A stretch of 64,000 nucleotides of DNA from Methylobacterium currus (lineage in GTDB: Bacteria > Pseudomonadota > Alphaproteobacteria > Rhizobiales > Beijerinckiaceae): assembly GCF_003058325.1 (NCBI RefSeq), contig NZ_CP028843.1, positions 1,894,001-1,958,000 of the forward strand. Reading direction: 5' to 3'. Made by a program: the position numbers and the translations under genes. The notes beneath the pieces were generated by a model. The model worked only from the letters and a program-made list of their open reading frames with translations. It did not search any database and was not told where the DNA came from. Numbering within the stretch: the stretch's first letter is position 1; every line of letters begins with the position of its first letter. Positions 54,658 through 63,944 of this stretch are shown in pieces.

Positions 54658-54843
54658 CTACGCCGCCTGACGGCCGAGATGCGCCGCCACGGTCGACACC
54701 CGCGAACCGACCATCTTGACGGCATCGCGCAGTTCTTCACCGCTCACGCCGAATTGGCCGGCCCAATAGGCGCGATCGTCCGGGCAATGGATGTCGATGT
54801 GCTGCGTGAAGCGCGGCTTGAGGGCGTCCTGAGAAGCGGACAT
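54658..54843 (-). CDS. DUF3606 small protein
   Basis: The 61-residue protein has the DUF3606 pattern: an N-terminal polar part, IDIHCPDDRAYWAGQFGVSGEELRDAV, and a helix VGSRVSTVAAHL. The family of small alphaproteobacterial proteins has no assigned function. Its start is about 200 bases from the asparaginase start on the other strand, leaving room for two promoters. Confidence 0.9.
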   Translation of the reverse strand: MSASQDALKPRFTQHIDIHCPDDRAYWAGQFGVSGEELRDAVKMVGSRVSTVAAHLGRQAA

Positions 54844-54856
54844 GATCGTTTCCTGA

Positions 54857-56149
<1,293 letters not shown>

Positions 56150-56201
56150 GCGGCTGCCGAACCCGACAGATCAGCAAGCTTGCTGATTCGGCTCCATCGA
56201 A

Positions 56202-56246
56202 CGGCGTCGTCCCGGGTTGCGCTTTCGCGGCCCCGGGACGACGCCG
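56202..56246. repeat. Dispersed palindromic element, copy D (most perfect)
   Basis: CGGCGTCGTCCCGGG (15 bp) is repeated perfectly inverted as CCCGGGACGACGCCG around TTGCGCTTTCGCGGC. The inner 37 bases (56206-56242) align with the copy at 12323. It lies 53 bases past the asparaginase stop. Confidence 0.8.
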
Positions 56247-56450
56247 CGGATGTCGAGACGGCCGAGCGGGCCGGACCCGCGGAGGGACGATTCCGGCGCC
56301 GACGTGCTCCCCGACCGCCGATCATGACACGCGGTCCGCCCCCGTCGAGACACGCCGCAGCGCACCCCCGATGCGCCGCGCAAGCTGGACAAGCCCCGCC
56401 CGACCCTGCCACTCTCCCGCGAAACAACATTTCGCAGGGTGGAAACGTCG

Positions 56451-57209
56451 ATGATCAGCGCGAATTTGAATGGGCGCCGGGTGCTCGTCACCGGCGGCGC
56501 CTCGGGGATCGGGCTTGCGGCCGTCACGCTCTTCGCCCGCTGCGGTGCCGAGGTGATGCTCAACCACCTCGCCGAGGATGCCCGCGGGCCCGACGCCGCC
56601 GCGCGGCTCTCCGCCGAGGGGCTGAAGGTCCGGGCGCTCCCCGGCACCGTCTCGGTGCCCGGCGAGGCCGAGGCCATGGTGGCGCGCGGGATCGAGGCGC
56701 TCGGCGGCCTCGACGTGCTCATCAACAATGCCGGCACCCCGGCCTCGACCACGCCGATCGACTTCGCCGATCTCGACGCGATGACCGAGGAATTCTGGCA
56801 GACGATCCTGTCGACCAACCTGATCGGCCCCTATCGCTGCGCCCGTGCGGCGGCGCCCGCCCTGCGCCAGGCCAAGGGCGCCATCGTCAACACCGCCTCG
56901 GTGGCCGGGCTCGGCCAGCGCGGCTCCAGCGTCGCCTATTCGGCGAGCAAGGCGGGGCTGGTGAACCTCACCCGCAGCCTCGCCCGGGCCCTCGCGCCGG
57001 ACGTGCGGGTCAACGCCGTGGCGCCGGGCCTGGTCGAGACGCCGTGGACGGAGAACTGGCCGGCGGCGCGCAAGGCCGAATCCGTGTCGCGCACCTTGCT
57101 CGGGCGAATGGCCAGGCCTGAGGACATCGCCGAAGCCATGCTGTTCCTCGCCGCCGGCGGGGCCTACGTCACCGGCCAGACCCTGGTGGTCGACGGCGGC
57201 ATGCTCTGA
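56451..57209 (+). CDS. Short-chain dehydrogenase/reductase
   Basis: The 252-residue protein is a classical SDR with VLVTGGASGIGLA (cofactor loop), NNAG (about residue 98), catalytic Ser in NTASVAG, and Tyr-x3-Lys in YSASK. The C-terminal GQTLVVDGG follows. It should reduce or oxidise a hydroxyl/keto group. The start at 56451 follows an AGGGTGGAAA site; a GTG 12 bases earlier is possible. It is followed 11 bases later by a BKACE-type enzyme, so the SDR may make the beta-keto acid for it. Substrate unknown. Confidence 0.9.
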   Translation: MISANLNGRRVLVTGGASGIGLAAVTLFARCGAEVMLNHLAEDARGPDAAARLSAEGLKVRALPGTVSVPGEAEAMVARGIEALGGLDVLINNAGTPASTTPIDFADLDAMTEEFWQTILSTNLIGPYRCARAAAPALRQAKGAIVNTASVAGLGQRGSSVAYSASKAGLVNLTRSLARALAPDVRVNAVAPGLVETPWTENWPAARKAESVSRTLLGRMARPEDIAEAMLFLAAGGAYVTGQTLVVDGGML

Positions 57210-57220
57210 GGGAGGCTTCC

Positions 57221-58099
57221 ATGTCGCGCAAGACCGTCATCACCTGCGCCCTCACCGGCTCGTTCGACACCGCCTCGAAGAACCCGGCGGTGCCGGTGAG
57301 CCCGCAGGCCATAGCCCAATCGGCCCTGGAGGCCGCGGGCGCGGGCGCGGCGATCGTCCACATCCACGTCCGCGATCCTCAGACGGGCAAGCCCAGCATG
57401 GAGCTGTCCCTCTACCGCGAGGTGGTTGAGCGGATCCGCGAGAAGAATGCCGACGTCGTCCTCAACCTGACCACCGGGGCCGGCGGGCGCTACGTCGCCG
57501 GCGATCCGGACCCGGCGGTGGCGGGCCCCGGCACCACCCTCGCCTCGCCGGAGGCGCGCACCCGCCACGTCACGGCGCTGCGCCCTGAGATCTGCACCCT
57601 CGACGTCGCGACGATGAATTTCGGCGAGCACGCCTTCATGAACACGCCCGCCCATCTGCGGGCGATGGCGGCGCTGATCCGCGAGGCGGGGGCGAAGCCC
57701 GAGATCGAGGTGTTCGATCTCGGCCAGATCGAGCTCGCCCGTCACCTCCTGGCGGAAGGCCACCTCGACTCGCCGCCGATGTTCCAGATCTGCCTCGGCA
57801 TCCCGTGGGGCGCGCCGGCGACGCCCGAGACCCTGCTGCAGATGCGCGACCGCCTGCCCCGGGACGCGGTGTGGTCGGCCTTCGGCATCTCACGGGCCGA
57901 GTTCCCGATGGTGGCGCTCGCCGCCACCGCCGGCGGCCACGTCCGGGTCGGGCTCGAGGACAACCTCTACCTGTCGCGCGGGCAGCTCGCCCCGAGCAAC
58001 GCGGCCCTGGTCGAGAAGGCCGTGAGCCTGCTCGCCCATCTCGACTGCGCCCCCGCCAGCCCGGCCGAGGCGCGGGCGATCTTCGGGCTCTCCGCCTGA
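57221..58099 (+). CDS. Beta-keto acid cleavage enzyme (BKACE family)
   Basis: The 292-residue zinc TIM barrel has VITCALTGSF at the start, Zn-binding His47 and His49 in VHIHVRDPQTGKPSMEL, and GLEDNLYLSRGQ, where Glu is a zinc ligand. BKACE enzymes condense a beta-keto acid with acetyl-CoA to give acetoacetate and a CoA thioester. The 3-keto-5-aminohexanoate enzyme keeps a Glu near residue 14; this one has Ser-Phe there, so it is a different subgroup, possibly near the carnitine-degradation type. GGGAGG lies 6 bases before the start. Paired with the SDR. Confidence 0.88.
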   Translation: MSRKTVITCALTGSFDTASKNPAVPVSPQAIAQSALEAAGAGAAIVHIHVRDPQTGKPSMELSLYREVVERIREKNADVVLNLTTGAGGRYVAGDPDPAVAGPGTTLASPEARTRHVTALRPEICTLDVATMNFGEHAFMNTPAHLRAMAALIREAGAKPEIEVFDLGQIELARHLLAEGHLDSPPMFQICLGIPWGAPATPETLLQMRDRLPRDAVWSAFGISRAEFPMVALAATAGGHVRVGLEDNLYLSRGQLAPSNAALVEKAVSLLAHLDCAPASPAEARAIFGLSA

Positions 58100-58160
58100 T
58101 CAGCGCGCTTGGCCGGAAGGCCATGCGCGCTGACCCGGGGGCGTGGCCGAAACGCCACGC
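58100..58160 (+). terminator. Two successive hairpins after the SDR-BKACE pair
   Basis: The first hairpin has outer arms TCAGCGCGC and GCGCGCTGA (58100-58108, 58125-58133) and an inner TGGCC/GGCCA stem over GGAA. The second has GCGTGGC and GCCACGC (58141-58147, 58154-58160). A T run follows at 58171-58174. Together they look like a strong transcription end. Confidence 0.7.
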
Positions 58161-58405
58161 TCACGGACCGTTTTCCTGCCGCGCCCAACCCCCGCCCTAC
58201 ATGGCACCCGACAATCCGGCCGGGTTCGCAGGCGGCACGCCTGCGGGCAGACTGCCGGAATCGGGGCAGGTTGCAGTTCCGCCGTAAAGATTCCGCAGAC
58301 GGCGGGGATGTAGCATCGCCCCACGGGCGGGCATGGATTGCCGGAAAGGGGAGCCGCGGCGGGCCCGATATCCCGAGGCCCGCGGCCCCCGAGGGAGTAT
58401 TTGGG
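58161..58405. other. Non-coding leader before the lytic transglycosylase
   Basis: No protein-like frame is visible in these 245 bases. The open frame that runs through from 58109 is Pro/Arg rich and is not preferred as an N-terminus. A GAGGGAG site precedes the next gene. Confidence 0.5.
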
Positions 58406-59194
58406 ATGATCGGAAGCGGTTACGGGAGGGCCCTGATCGCCGCGGGCCTCGCGGTGCTGGCCGGCGGTGCGCAGGCCGCGCAATGCGGCAACTCGGCCGC
58501 CGGGTTCGAGACCTGGAAGCGGGAATTCGCCGACGAGGCCCGCGGGCGCGCCAGCCCCGCCGCCATCTCGGCCCTGATGGGCACCTCGTACTCGTCGGCC
58601 ACCATCGCGGCGGACCGGGGCCAGAAGAGCTTCAAGCTCTCCCTCGAGCAGTTCATGGCCAAGCGCGGCGGGCCGGCGATCATCGCCCGTGGTCGGGCGA
58701 TGAAGCGCTCGCAAGCCGCCATGTTCGACTCGATCGAGCAGCGCTACGGCGTTCCCGCGGGCCCGCTGCTCGCGATCTGGGGCATGGAGACGGCGTTCGG
58801 TGCCGTGAAGGGCAACGTCAACACCCTGTCGGCGGTGGCGACCCTGGCTTATGATTGCCGCCGCTCGGCCTACTTCACCGACCAGCTCTACGCCGCCCTG
58901 GCCCTGGTCGACCGCGGCGTCCTCACCGCGAATACCCGCGGCGCCGCGCATGGCGAGATCGGCCACACCCAGTTCCTGCCGAAGAACGTGCTGAACTACG
59001 GCACCGGCGGCAGCCTCGACAACGCCTCGGTCGCCCTGAACTCGACCGCGAACTTCCTCAAGGCCCATGGCTGGCGCGCCGGCGCCGGCTACCAGCCCGG
59101 CGAGCCGAACTTCGCGGCGATCCAGGGCTGGAACGCCGCCTCCGTGTATCAGCGCGCCATCGCGATCATCGGCGCCAAGATCGACGGCGAGTGA
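58406..59194 (+). CDS. Lytic murein transglycosylase (MltB-like, SLT_2 family)
   Basis: The 262-residue protein cuts glycan strands of peptidoglycan with formation of 1,6-anhydro ends. A signal peptide (about 1-25, AGGAQA-A) leads to a catalytic domain with WGMETAFG (Glu128 as the acid), then RGAAHGEIGHTQFLPKNVLNYG, NSTANFLKAHGW and YQRAIAI near the C-terminus. The peptidoglycan-binding domain seen in longer homologues is absent, typical of short alphaproteobacterial forms. The ATG at 58406 follows GAGGGAG. It faces a convergent DUF2778 gene with a perfect palindrome between. Confidence 0.92.
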   Translation: MIGSGYGRALIAAGLAVLAGGAQAAQCGNSAAGFETWKREFADEARGRASPAAISALMGTSYSSATIAADRGQKSFKLSLEQFMAKRGGPAIIARGRAMKRSQAAMFDSIEQRYGVPAGPLLAIWGMETAFGAVKGNVNTLSAVATLAYDCRRSAYFTDQLYAALALVDRGVLTANTRGAAHGEIGHTQFLPKNVLNYGTGGSLDNASVALNSTANFLKAHGWRAGAGYQPGEPNFAAIQGWNAASVYQRAIAIIGAKIDGE

Positions 59195-59206
59195 TCGCGA
59201 GGTGAG

Positions 59207-59244
59207 ACAGCGGCCCCGGGAGACGCGTCTCCCGGGGCCGCTGT
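59207..59244. terminator. 38-bp perfect palindrome between converging genes
   Basis: Each half is 19 bases (ACAGCGGCCCCGGGAGACG and its reverse complement), with no spacer. It lies between the transglycosylase stop (59194) and the DUF2778 stop (59253). With no T run it is best read as a bidirectional hairpin terminator. Confidence 0.75.
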
Positions 59245-59252
59245 CCCATGCG

Positions 59253-60389
59253 TCAGCCTCGCGAGGCGCGGTCGGACGGACCGCCCCGCCCGATCCGCGG
59301 CAGGTCGCTCGCGCCGCTGCCCGGCACCACGACGAGGCGGCGGACCTCGCCGCGCAGGAAGGCCTGCAGGAATCGGTCGTAGTTGCGGAACGAGACGCAG
59401 CCGTTCGAGGCGCCGCTCGGTCCGAGCATGTAGGTGTGGGCCAGCAGCCCGACCCGGTTGTGGATCGTGCCGCTGCCGCCGACCGGGTTGAGCCGGATCG
59501 CCCGCACGCCGTGGAACAGCGCCTCGCGCTCGGTAAGGTCGTAGGTGCCCGGCGGCGTGGCGCCGCGCATCTTCAGGTGGACGTTGCGCGGATCGTCCAT
59601 GTGCGGCCCGAGGCCGGAATGCGCCTCCAGCGATTCGCCGCTCGGCAGGGTCACGGTGCGGGCGCTGATGTCGTAGATTGCGACGCCGGGGCTGGCGCTC
59701 AGGCGTGGACGCGGGCTCGGATCGAGGCCGCCGGGCGCCGCATAGGCGAGGGTCTGCGACGGGGCGCTCGATCCCCCGCCCCCGAAGATCCGGTCGAACA
59801 GCGACGGCTCCTCCGGCAGCGCGGCCTTGAACACGCTCTGGGTCGACGCCATCGCCTGGACCGGGCGCCGCGGCGCGCGGGCCGCCAGCACGGTCGGCAT
59901 CGGGCGCTGATCGGACGGGCGCAATTCGGGCGGGCGCGGCACCGGGAGGGGTACGGCGACGAGCGGCGTGGTGGCCGGCTGGACCGCCGCGGATGGCTCG
60001 GCCGGAGGTGGCATGATGGAAGGCGGCGCAGCCTCGGCGACGCGCTGCGGCTCGGGGGCCGGCGATGGCGCGGGGTCCGTGGCCGCGACAAGCGGGCCAG
60101 CCTCGGCCGAACCATCGCGGGTGAAGCCTGCCGCGTCGCGCCCCAGGGTCGGCAGCGGCGCGAGCATCCAGCCGAGCTCGGCCGGGGAGAGGCGGGCCTC
60201 GCGCAACGGCGCGACCGGCTCCGCCGCGACACCCGCCACCGGGACACGGGCCTCGTCGCGCGGCACCAGGCCGGCGGCGGCGCCGATGCCACCCAGCACG
60301 GCGGCGATGCCGAGGAGGCGCCGGTTGCGGCGGCGGCGACGGAGGGAGCCCGGGGCGAGGCGACCGGACGAATACGCAACGAGGTCCAT
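59253..60389 (-). CDS. DUF2778 protein, membrane anchored, Pro-rich
   Basis: The 378-residue protein has a short basic leader (RRRRRNRRLL), one membrane helix (about 25-42) and a long Ala/Pro periplasmic linker. A C-terminal DUF2778 domain (about 240-365) carries TYMLGPSGASNGCVSFRNYDRFLQAF with His and Cys positions like L,D-transpeptidase-type enzymes. Relatives such as Tlde1 act on peptidoglycan stems. It lies opposite a lytic transglycosylase, which supports a cell-wall role. The start at 60389 (MDLVAYSS) is chosen; a Met at 60419 would add ten residues. Confidence 0.82.
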   Translation of the reverse strand: MDLVAYSSGRLAPGSLRRRRRNRRLLGIAAVLGGIGAAAGLVPRDEARVPVAGVAAEPVAPLREARLSPAELGWMLAPLPTLGRDAAGFTRDGSAEAGPLVAATDPAPSPAPEPQRVAEAAPPSIMPPPAEPSAAVQPATTPLVAVPLPVPRPPELRPSDQRPMPTVLAARAPRRPVQAMASTQSVFKAALPEEPSLFDRIFGGGGSSAPSQTLAYAAPGGLDPSPRPRLSASPGVAIYDISARTVTLPSGESLEAHSGLGPHMDDPRNVHLKMRGATPPGTYDLTEREALFHGVRAIRLNPVGGSGTIHNRVGLLAHTYMLGPSGASNGCVSFRNYDRFLQAFLRGEVRRLVVVPGSGASDLPRIGRGGPSDRASRG

Positions 60390-60841
60390 GCGGCCTGTAC
60401 TCGATGGCTTGTCCCGCACGGGCCCGCCCGGCCGGCCGCCGGCGCGCGAGCGCCCGACGGGCCGGTGAGATCGGCCGTTTAGGAAAGGATCAACCTTAAG
60501 CTCTCGTATTGAGCGGCCTCTTGGTTAATCCCGGCTAAATGAGATCGCCTGAATCCGAAGAATTCGTGGCGCCCTGATGGCAGGCGGACCAGGCCGGTGC
60601 CGTGGGCCGCCGCACCCGGGTGATCCAGCCCATGGCGTCTCGTCCACACCGCCCGGCGCGAGGGGCCGTGGCGTGCGCCTCGAGGGGGTGGGGTCGGGAG
60701 CGCGGGCGAACTGGACCGGCACGAAGGCGGGAAACTGGCTGTAGGGAATGGGCCGGATCGCCGTTACGCCTCCGCTTGTCCGATGCATCGGTGCCGGTCG
60801 GCACCCTCGTCCCGACCGAGATGGTTTCGTCCGAGACATCC
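60390..60841. other. Non-coding gap between DUF2778 and LysE-type genes
   Basis: The 452 bases hold an A+T-richer segment (60478-60550, with GGAAAGGATCAACC and TTGGTTAATC stretches) that is probably the divergent promoter region. The frames through it are Arg/Pro-rich shadows. No repeat or RNA gene was recognised. Confidence 0.5.
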
Positions 60842-61486
60842 ATGCCCGATCCGACCTCCCTCGCCCTCTTCACCGCGGCGGCCTTGGTGCTCGCCGTCAC
60901 GCCCGGTCCGGGTCTCTTCTACGTTGCCGCGCGAAGCCTCGCCGGAGGACGCGCCGACGGCGTCGCCTCCAGCCTCGGCACGGGTCTCGGCGGCATGGTC
61001 CACGTCCTGGCGGGTGGTCTCGGCGTTTCCGCCCTCGTGCTCGCCAGCGCGGAGCTGTTCGCGGTCCTGAAGCTCGCGGGAGCGGCCTATCTGGTCTGGA
61101 TCGGCATCCGCACGCTGCGCGCCGCCCGCCGGAACGCGCAGGAGCCGGTGCCGGCCGGCGCGCCGCCGGCGGGACCCGGGGGCGCCTTTCGCGAGGGCGT
61201 GCTGGTCGAGGCCCTGAACCCCAAGACGGCGGCGTTCTTCCTGGCCTTCCTGCCGCAATTCGTCGATCCGGCCGCCGGGTCCGTCGCGCTGCAATTCGTG
61301 GTTCTGGGCTCGGTGTCGGTCGCCCTCAATACCCTGGCCGATCTCGCGGTCGCCGTCGCGGCCGGCCGCCTGCGCGCAGGGGCCGCGTCCCGCCCGGGGC
61401 TGGTCCGCCGCCTGCGCGAGACCTCCGGCGCCGCGATGATCGCGCTCGGTCTCGGCCTCGCCCTCGTGCGGCGGCCCGCCGCCTGA
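60842..61486 (+). CDS. LysE/RhtB-family exporter
   Basis: The 214-residue protein has about six hydrophobic helices and the RhtB signature: LAVTPGPGLFYVAARSLAGG near residue 18, LKLAGAAYLVWIGIRTLRAA (about 75-94) and EALNPKTAAFFLAFLPQF. The family exports amino acids and homoserine lactones. It is 23 bases before a DapA-family gene in the same direction. A Met at 60821 would add seven residues. The exported compound is unknown. Confidence 0.9.
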   Translation: MPDPTSLALFTAAALVLAVTPGPGLFYVAARSLAGGRADGVASSLGTGLGGMVHVLAGGLGVSALVLASAELFAVLKLAGAAYLVWIGIRTLRAARRNAQEPVPAGAPPAGPGGAFREGVLVEALNPKTAAFFLAFLPQFVDPAAGSVALQFVVLGSVSVALNTLADLAVAVAAGRLRAGAASRPGLVRRLRETSGAAMIALGLGLALVRRPAA

Positions 61487-61509
61487 CCCCGACCGGAAGG
61501 ATCGATCCC

Positions 61510-62400
61510 ATGCGTTTCACCGGCCTGTCCGCCTTTCCGATCACGCCCGCCGATCCCGAGGGCCGCGTGGACGTCGCGGCCCTGCGCCGCCTCGTGGCTC
61601 GCCTCTGCGCGGCGGGGGTCGATTCGATCGGTCTCCTCGGCAGCACCGGCTCGTATCCCTACCTCACCCGCGAGGAGCGCCGCCGGGCGCTCGACGCCGC
61701 GCTCGACGAGGCGGGGGGACGGGTGCCGGTGATGGTCGGGATCGGTGCGCTTCGGACCGACGAGGCTGTGCGGCTGGCCCAGGACGCCCTTGCGGCCGGC
61801 GCCGCGGCCGGGCTGCTCGCGGCGGTCTCCTACACGCCGCTCACCGACGAGGAGGTGTTCGAGCATGTCGCCACGGTGGCGCGGGAGAGCGGCCTGCCGC
61901 TCTGCCTCTACGACAATCCCTCGACCACCCATTTCCGGTTCGGCCCGGAGCTGATCGGGGCTCTGAGCCGGCTGCCCGGCATCGTCGCGGTGAAGAGCCC
62001 GGGCCAGGAGCCGCAGGCGGTCGCCGGGCACCTGGCGGCCCTGCGCGCCGCCGTGCCGCAGACCGTCTCCCTCGGCTATAGCGGCGACTGGACCACCACC
62101 GAGGCGCTCATCGCCGGCGCGGATGCCTGGTACAGCGTCGTCGCCGGGCTGTTTCCGCAGGTCGCCCTCGACATCGTCCGCGCCGTCCAACGCGGCGATG
62201 CGGCGGAGGCGCGGCGGCTCGATGCTCGGCTCGGGCCGCTCTGGGCCCTGTTTCGGGACTATTCGAGCCTGCGGGTGATGTTTGCCTGCGCCAACCTGCT
62301 CGACCTCTGCCACGCCGCGCCGCCGCGGCCGATCCTGCCGCTCGGCGAGGTGGCGCGGCAGCGGGTGGCCGAGGTGATCCGCGCGCTCGATCTCCGGTAG
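61510..62400 (+). CDS. DapA-family class I aldolase/dehydratase
   Basis: The 296-residue TIM barrel has GLLGSTGSYPYLTREER (the GTTGE-like motif altered to GSTGS at 44-48), Tyr134 in LYDNPST and the Schiff-base Lys162 in VAVKSPG. Canonical dihydrodipicolinate synthase keeps Thr44-Thr45 and an Arg near 138; their loss suggests another pyruvate- or keto-acid-using lyase such as a 2-keto-3-deoxy acid aldolase. It is 23 bases downstream of the LysE-type exporter and may be co-transcribed. Substrate unknown. Confidence 0.88.
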   Translation: MRFTGLSAFPITPADPEGRVDVAALRRLVARLCAAGVDSIGLLGSTGSYPYLTREERRRALDAALDEAGGRVPVMVGIGALRTDEAVRLAQDALAAGAAAGLLAAVSYTPLTDEEVFEHVATVARESGLPLCLYDNPSTTHFRFGPELIGALSRLPGIVAVKSPGQEPQAVAGHLAALRAAVPQTVSLGYSGDWTTTEALIAGADAWYSVVAGLFPQVALDIVRAVQRGDAAEARRLDARLGPLWALFRDYSSLRVMFACANLLDLCHAAPPRPILPLGEVARQRVAEVIRALDLR

Positions 62401-62556
62401 GCTAGGCACCTGAGGAGAGAGGACCGCAGGGTTCTGGCCCGGCCGTTGCATTCCCGGCCCGTCCGTGGCTGATACCGGCGGCATCGGCCCCTCGAAGGAA
62501 CACGCGTGCGCCATGGCATGGACAGGCTCGTCACGCGCGATCGGCGCATCTGAACG

Positions 62557-63915
62557 GTGAACAGCCGCCCCCAGCCCCCGCTCGATCCGCGCGTCGGCGC
62601 GCTCCTCGCCGAGATCGCGGCCCAGGACGGCGCGGCCCTGCACCGGGACGGCCGGCCCCTCGACCTGCGCGCGGCGGATCTGAGCCGCGCCCGCCTCGCG
62701 CCGCTCGCCGGTGACGCGGCATGGTGGGACGCCGACCGCCAGGGCCTGAACCTCGCCGGGGCCGAGATCGCCGGCAGCGACCTGGAGCAGGCCGACCTCA
62801 CCGGCGCCACCCTGAAGCGCGCCCGGCTGACCGGGGCGATGGCCCGGTCGGCGGATTTCTCCGCGGCGCTGATCGAGGAGGCCGATTTCGGCAAGGCCGA
62901 TCTCAGCGGCGCCCGCTTCACCGGCGTGGCCGGCGGCCAGGCCGACTTCACCGAGGCGATGCTGGAGGATGCGAGCTTCCGGGACGCCGCCCTACGCTTC
63001 GCCCGCCTGCCCCGCAGCCTGCTCGACGGCGCGGATTTTTCCGGCGCCGACCTGTGGGGCGCCGATTTCACCGGGGCCGACGCCGACTACACCCGGTTTC
63101 GCGGCGCCCGCCTCGACGAGGTGAACCTCTCCGACACCAACCTGACCCACGCCGATTTCGAGGGCGCGAGCCTGACCAAGGCGCGGCTCGCGGGCTCGCG
63201 CCTGCGCAGCGCCAAGCTGAGCGGCGCCAAGCTCGACGGGGCCGATCTCTCCGGCGCCGACCTGTCGGCCGCGACGCTCGTGCGGCTCGACCTCTCCTCC
63301 TGCTCCTTGCGCCACGCGCGCTTCGCCGGCGCCTGGCTCAACGGCACGCGCTTCCGCGCGGCGCAGATCGGCGAGGCGGTGGGCGAGGAGGTTGACGGCG
63401 ATTACGAGGCGGCCAAGGCGAGCTACCTCGCCCTGGAGCAGAATTTCGAGAGCATCGGCAGCCGCGACGAGGCCGGCTGGGCCTATCGCCGGCGGCGTCG
63501 GATGGGCCGCCTGCATGCCGGGGTGCAGTTCCGCAACGCCTGGCGCGACCGCGACCGCGGCGGCGTGCTGCGCCACGGCTATCGCTGGCTCGCCGACCGC
63601 TTCGTCGAGTGGCTGTGCGATTACGGCGAGAGCCTGTCGCGGCTGTTTCGCGCCTTCGCGGTGCTGATCGTGGTGTTCGCCGGGCTGTTCGGCCTCGCCG
63701 GCGGCCTGATTCCGGAGGGAAGCGGTGCGCCGACCTACAACGCCCTCGATCTCCTGAGCTACAGCGCCCTCAACATGATGACGGCGAACCCGCCGGAAAT
63801 CGGCATCAAGCCGGTCGGCCGGTTCACCAACCTGCTCGTCGGGGTGCAGGGCGGGACCGGGATCGTGCTGATGGGGCTGTTCGGCTTCGTGCTGGGGAAC
63901 CGGCTGCGGCGGTGA
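62557..63915 (+). CDS. Pentapeptide-repeat protein with C-terminal two-helix channel-like domain
   Basis: The 452-residue protein opens at GTG 62557. Residues about 35-265 are tandem pentapeptide repeats (A(D/N)LxG type, for example ADLSGARFTG, GADLSGADLSA), forming a right-handed beta-helix. Residues about 280-340 form a basic linker. The C-terminal 110 residues have two membrane helices (FRAFAVLIVVFAGLFGL and GTGIVLMGLFGFVLG) around a loop YSALNMMTANPPEIGIKPVGR. This resembles a 2-TM pore domain, where potassium channels have TVGYGD, but the filter residues are absent. It may be a degenerate channel or scaffold. Confidence 0.85.
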   Translation: MNSRPQPPLDPRVGALLAEIAAQDGAALHRDGRPLDLRAADLSRARLAPLAGDAAWWDADRQGLNLAGAEIAGSDLEQADLTGATLKRARLTGAMARSADFSAALIEEADFGKADLSGARFTGVAGGQADFTEAMLEDASFRDAALRFARLPRSLLDGADFSGADLWGADFTGADADYTRFRGARLDEVNLSDTNLTHADFEGASLTKARLAGSRLRSAKLSGAKLDGADLSGADLSAATLVRLDLSSCSLRHARFAGAWLNGTRFRAAQIGEAVGEEVDGDYEAAKASYLALEQNFESIGSRDEAGWAYRRRRRMGRLHAGVQFRNAWRDRDRGGVLRHGYRWLADRFVEWLCDYGESLSRLFRAFAVLIVVFAGLFGLAGGLIPEGSGAPTYNALDLLSYSALNMMTANPPEIGIKPVGRFTNLLVGVQGGTGIVLMGLFGFVLGNRLRR

Positions 63916-63944
63916 GGCGGCAGGGCCGCCCGCCTCTGCCCCTC

